A stretch of DNA of 64,000 nt from Massilia antarctica (GTDB taxonomy: Bacteria > Pseudomonadota > Gammaproteobacteria > Burkholderiales > Burkholderiaceae_D). Position numbers and translations under genes: made by a program. Positions 62,317 through 64,000 of the stretch are shown here, one piece after another. Below the pieces are notes generated by a model. It did not search any database. It worked only from the letters and a program-made list of their open reading frames with translations, and had not been told where the DNA came from. The DNA lies in NCBI RefSeq assembly GCF_015689335.1, contig NZ_CP065053.1, positions 5,642,001 to 5,706,000 of the forward strand. Reading direction: 5' to 3'. Numbering within the stretch: the stretch's first letter is position 1; each line of letters begins with the position of its first letter.

Positions 62317-63114
62317 TTATCGTGTCGCTTCCTGCCGGCGGAACAGCCACGCCGCGATGCTTGAAAAGACCAGCGCGTACAGGGCCAGGATCAGCCAGGA
62401 CTTCGGCTCCGATTCATTGAAGTAGCCCAAGGTGTGCAAGGTCAGGCGCGAGTAGTGATAGGACGGCAGCAACGGCGCCGCTTGCTGCAACCAGACCGGC
62501 AGCATTTCCAAAGGCATCCACAGGCCGCCGCACAGCGATAAAGGCAGATAGACGAAATTGATCATGCCACCGGCATTGGCCGGCATGAGCAATCCCATCA
62601 AGACGCCAAGACTGGCGAAGGTGATCGCGCCACCCGCGACGGCCAGCAGGAAATGCAAGCCATCGAGAACCGACATCTGCAAATTGATGGACAGGCTGGC
62701 GATGCCGAGCAAGATCAGGGCGAGCGTGATGGCAAACAACACGCTGGCGCACAGTTTCGAAAACAGGTAGGCGTGAATCGGCATGGGCGAGGCGCGCTTG
62801 AGTTCGAGCCAGCCGTTGCCGCGCTCGGCCGCGAGGCCGCCGCCGATGGCAAACAAGGCTGCACCCATGGCGCCGAAACACGAGTAGCTTGCGATCAGGT
62901 ACCTGGTGACCGGATAGCCATGAAATAATTGGCCGTCATTGGCGAGGCCAAACACGACAAAAAAAGCGATCGGAAAACCGAAGATGGAAAAGATGTACGA
63001 GCGTTCACGCAACAGCTTGGTCAGCTCGTATTTCAGTTCCTTCATATAGATCTGCATCGTTTGCTGCGCGCTCATCGTTGCCGGCGCGCGCATGGTGTCC
63101 TGGACCACTTCCAT
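62317..63114 (-). CDS. ABC-2 type transporter permease
   Basis: A 265-residue membrane protein with six helices and the ABC-2 pattern (ELTKLLRERSYIFSIFGFPI, then FGAMGAALFAIGGGLAAERG and GWLELKRASPM, LCGGLWMPLEMLPVWLQQAA). AGGAGA seven bases before the ATG supports the start. It pairs with the ATPase at 63158 and lies between that gene and the radical SAM gene. Members often export or give immunity to peptides. Confidence 0.9.
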   Translation of the reverse strand: MEVVQDTMRAPATMSAQQTMQIYMKELKYELTKLLRERSYIFSIFGFPIAFFVVFGLANDGQLFHGYPVTRYLIASYSCFGAMGAALFAIGGGLAAERGNGWLELKRASPMPIHAYLFSKLCASVLFAITLALILLGIASLSINLQMSVLDGLHFLLAVAGGAITFASLGVLMGLLMPANAGGMINFVYLPLSLCGGLWMPLEMLPVWLQQAAPLLPSYHYSRLTLHTLGYFNESEPKSWLILALYALVFSSIAAWLFRRQEATR

Positions 63115-63157
63115 CTTGATTTCTCCTGATCTGACTACGAGTTATGCGCAACGATGC

Positions 63158-64000
63158 TTACGATTTGCCGGCACTGGCGGTGAGCGCAAGGAAGGCCGTT
63201 TCCAGGGCGACGTTATTGATTTCGAGATCGCTCAGCGCGGCGTCGTGCAGCATCAGCGCGCGCGCCACGCTTTCCGATTCGCTCACCGCAATATGGGTCA
63301 CCGGTCCCTCGCGCCGTACCGTAATGACTGAAGGCAGCGCGGCGATGAAAGCGAGTTCCAGGACGGTGCGGCAACGGATATTCTTGTGGCCCTGGGTGGC
63401 CTTGATTTGCGCCGGTGTTCCCTCGGCAATCAATTTCCCCTTTTGCACCACGACCACGCGCGTGGCCAGCGCGTCGGCTTCCTCCAGGTAGTGGGTCGTC
63501 AGCAGCACAGTTTTGCCGCGCGCGGCGAATTGGCGGATCTGGCTCCACAGCGCCTGCCTGGTTTCGATATCCATGCCGACCGTCGGTTCGTCGAGGAAAA
63601 GCAGATCGGGATTGCCGCACAGCGCCACGCCGAACAGCACGCGCTGCTTCTCGCCGCCGGACAATTTTCCGAAACGCCGGTTCTCGAGTCCGGTCAGGCC
63701 GGCGATCGCCATCACTTCCGCAGCCGGCAAGGGGTTGGGGTAATAGCTGCTGAATAAATCGATGTGTTCGCGCACATACAGATGCTCGGGAACGGCGCCC
63801 ACCTGCAGCATGGCGCCGATGCGCATGCGCGCGGCACGCTCGCGCGGATCGCGGCCGAAAATCCGAACTTCCCCCGAGGTCGGCTCGGTCAGCCCAAGCA
63901 TCATGCGTACGGCGGTGGTCTTTCCCGCTCCATTTTGTCCCAGCAGCGCGACGACTTCGCCCTGGTAGAGATTGAGCGAAAGCTCGTCAACGGCGGTATG
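63158..64000 (-). CDS. ABC-2 type transporter ATPase, 5' end beyond the window
   Basis: The visible part has Walker A GQNGAGKTTAV, signature LSGGEKQRVLFG, Walker B LLFLDEPTVGMD and H-loop LLTTHYLEEAD, with a C-terminal extension (IKATQGHKNIRCRTVLELAF) of the DrrA/CcmA type. The frame is open to base 64000, so the start is not visible. It is 43 bases ahead of its permease and is the 5'-most gene seen in the cluster, which therefore continues outside the window. Confidence 0.93.
   Translation of the reverse strand, partial: HTAVDELSLNLYQGEVVALLGQNGAGKTTAVRMMLGLTEPTSGEVRIFGRDPRERAARMRIGAMLQVGAVPEHLYVREHIDLFSSYYPNPLPAAEVMAIAGLTGLENRRFGKLSGGEKQRVLFGVALCGNPDLLFLDEPTVGMDIETRQALWSQIRQFAARGKTVLLTTHYLEEADALATRVVVVQKGKLIAEGTPAQIKATQGHKNIRCRTVLELAFIAALPSVITVRREGPVTHIAVSESESVARALMLHDAALSDLEINNVALETAFLALTASAGKS

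Noticed and set aside
1..64000. CRISPR arrays, tRNA or rRNA genes
   Set aside because: No repeat-spacer pattern, cloverleaf or rRNA-like sequence was recognised on reading both strands.

Overview
The window is GC-rich DNA from a beta-proteobacterium, most likely Oxalobacteraceae (Massilia, Duganella or Janthinobacterium type). I infer this from codon bias, from the mix of Sel1, GGDEF/EAL, TorF-porin and DUF2244 genes, and from the protein sequences. No rRNA or tRNA gene was recognised.

Left part (1-26 kb), mostly chromosomal housekeeping: an inositol-monophosphatase-like/NAD(P)-binding pair divergent from a TetR gene; an Ala-rich protein with a FliD-like segment; a threonine/serine catabolic operon (kbl, short-chain threonine dehydrogenase, sdaA, SMI1/KNR4 protein) facing a cupin-XRE regulator; a large two-repeat protein of unknown function; a CREST/ceramidase-like membrane protein; a patch of lower-GC orphan genes (13.1-14.7 kb); a prolyl oligopeptidase; a GGDEF/EAL protein overlapping a cupredoxin-like gene; a Sel1 protein; a TonB-dependent receptor with a DUF2946-like partner; a frameshifted DnaQ-type exonuclease; a YegD-like Hsp70; and a LacI regulator.

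Middle part (27.8-44.8 kb): a cytochrome c oxidase subunit I gene (ctaD) split by about 5.3 kb of mobile DNA. The insert carries a large dCache-PAS-GGDEF-EAL gene, short end repeats, a serine-recombinase stub and a decayed DDE transposase. About 200 central codons of ctaD are gone. Then come a DUF2244 gene, a 65-bp tandem duplication, a TorF porin and chemoreceptor pair, an esterase, a serine-hydrolase remnant, an ethanolamine-type permease, and a TetR-SDR pair with two matching operator palindromes, followed by tatD.

Right part (44.8-64 kb): a RiPP biosynthetic cluster, all on the minus strand, continuing past the right edge. A 46-residue precursor gene at 56075-56215 has an acidic leader and the core TSSTCCCG. 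It precedes, in transcription order, a YcaO cyclodehydratase with CxxC zinc motifs and a C-terminal PxPxP, a two-domain SagB-type dehydrogenase, a LanB-type glutamylation protein, a stand-alone SpaB-C/thiopeptide-type elimination protein, an M50 membrane metalloprotease with a PqqD-like N-terminus, and a TPR-like protein. Four of these junctions or neighbours are coupled by 4-nt overlaps. Upstream lie an ABC-2 exporter, a HemN-like radical SAM enzyme, and a HlyD/MacB-type exporter with two permeases. The gene set matches thiopeptide/azole-dehydroamino-acid chemistry, but only one SpaB-C protein is visible and no separate pyridine synthase, so the product may be a small linear thiazole/dehydroamino-acid peptide. 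This cluster is the most promising candidate for an undescribed system in the window.
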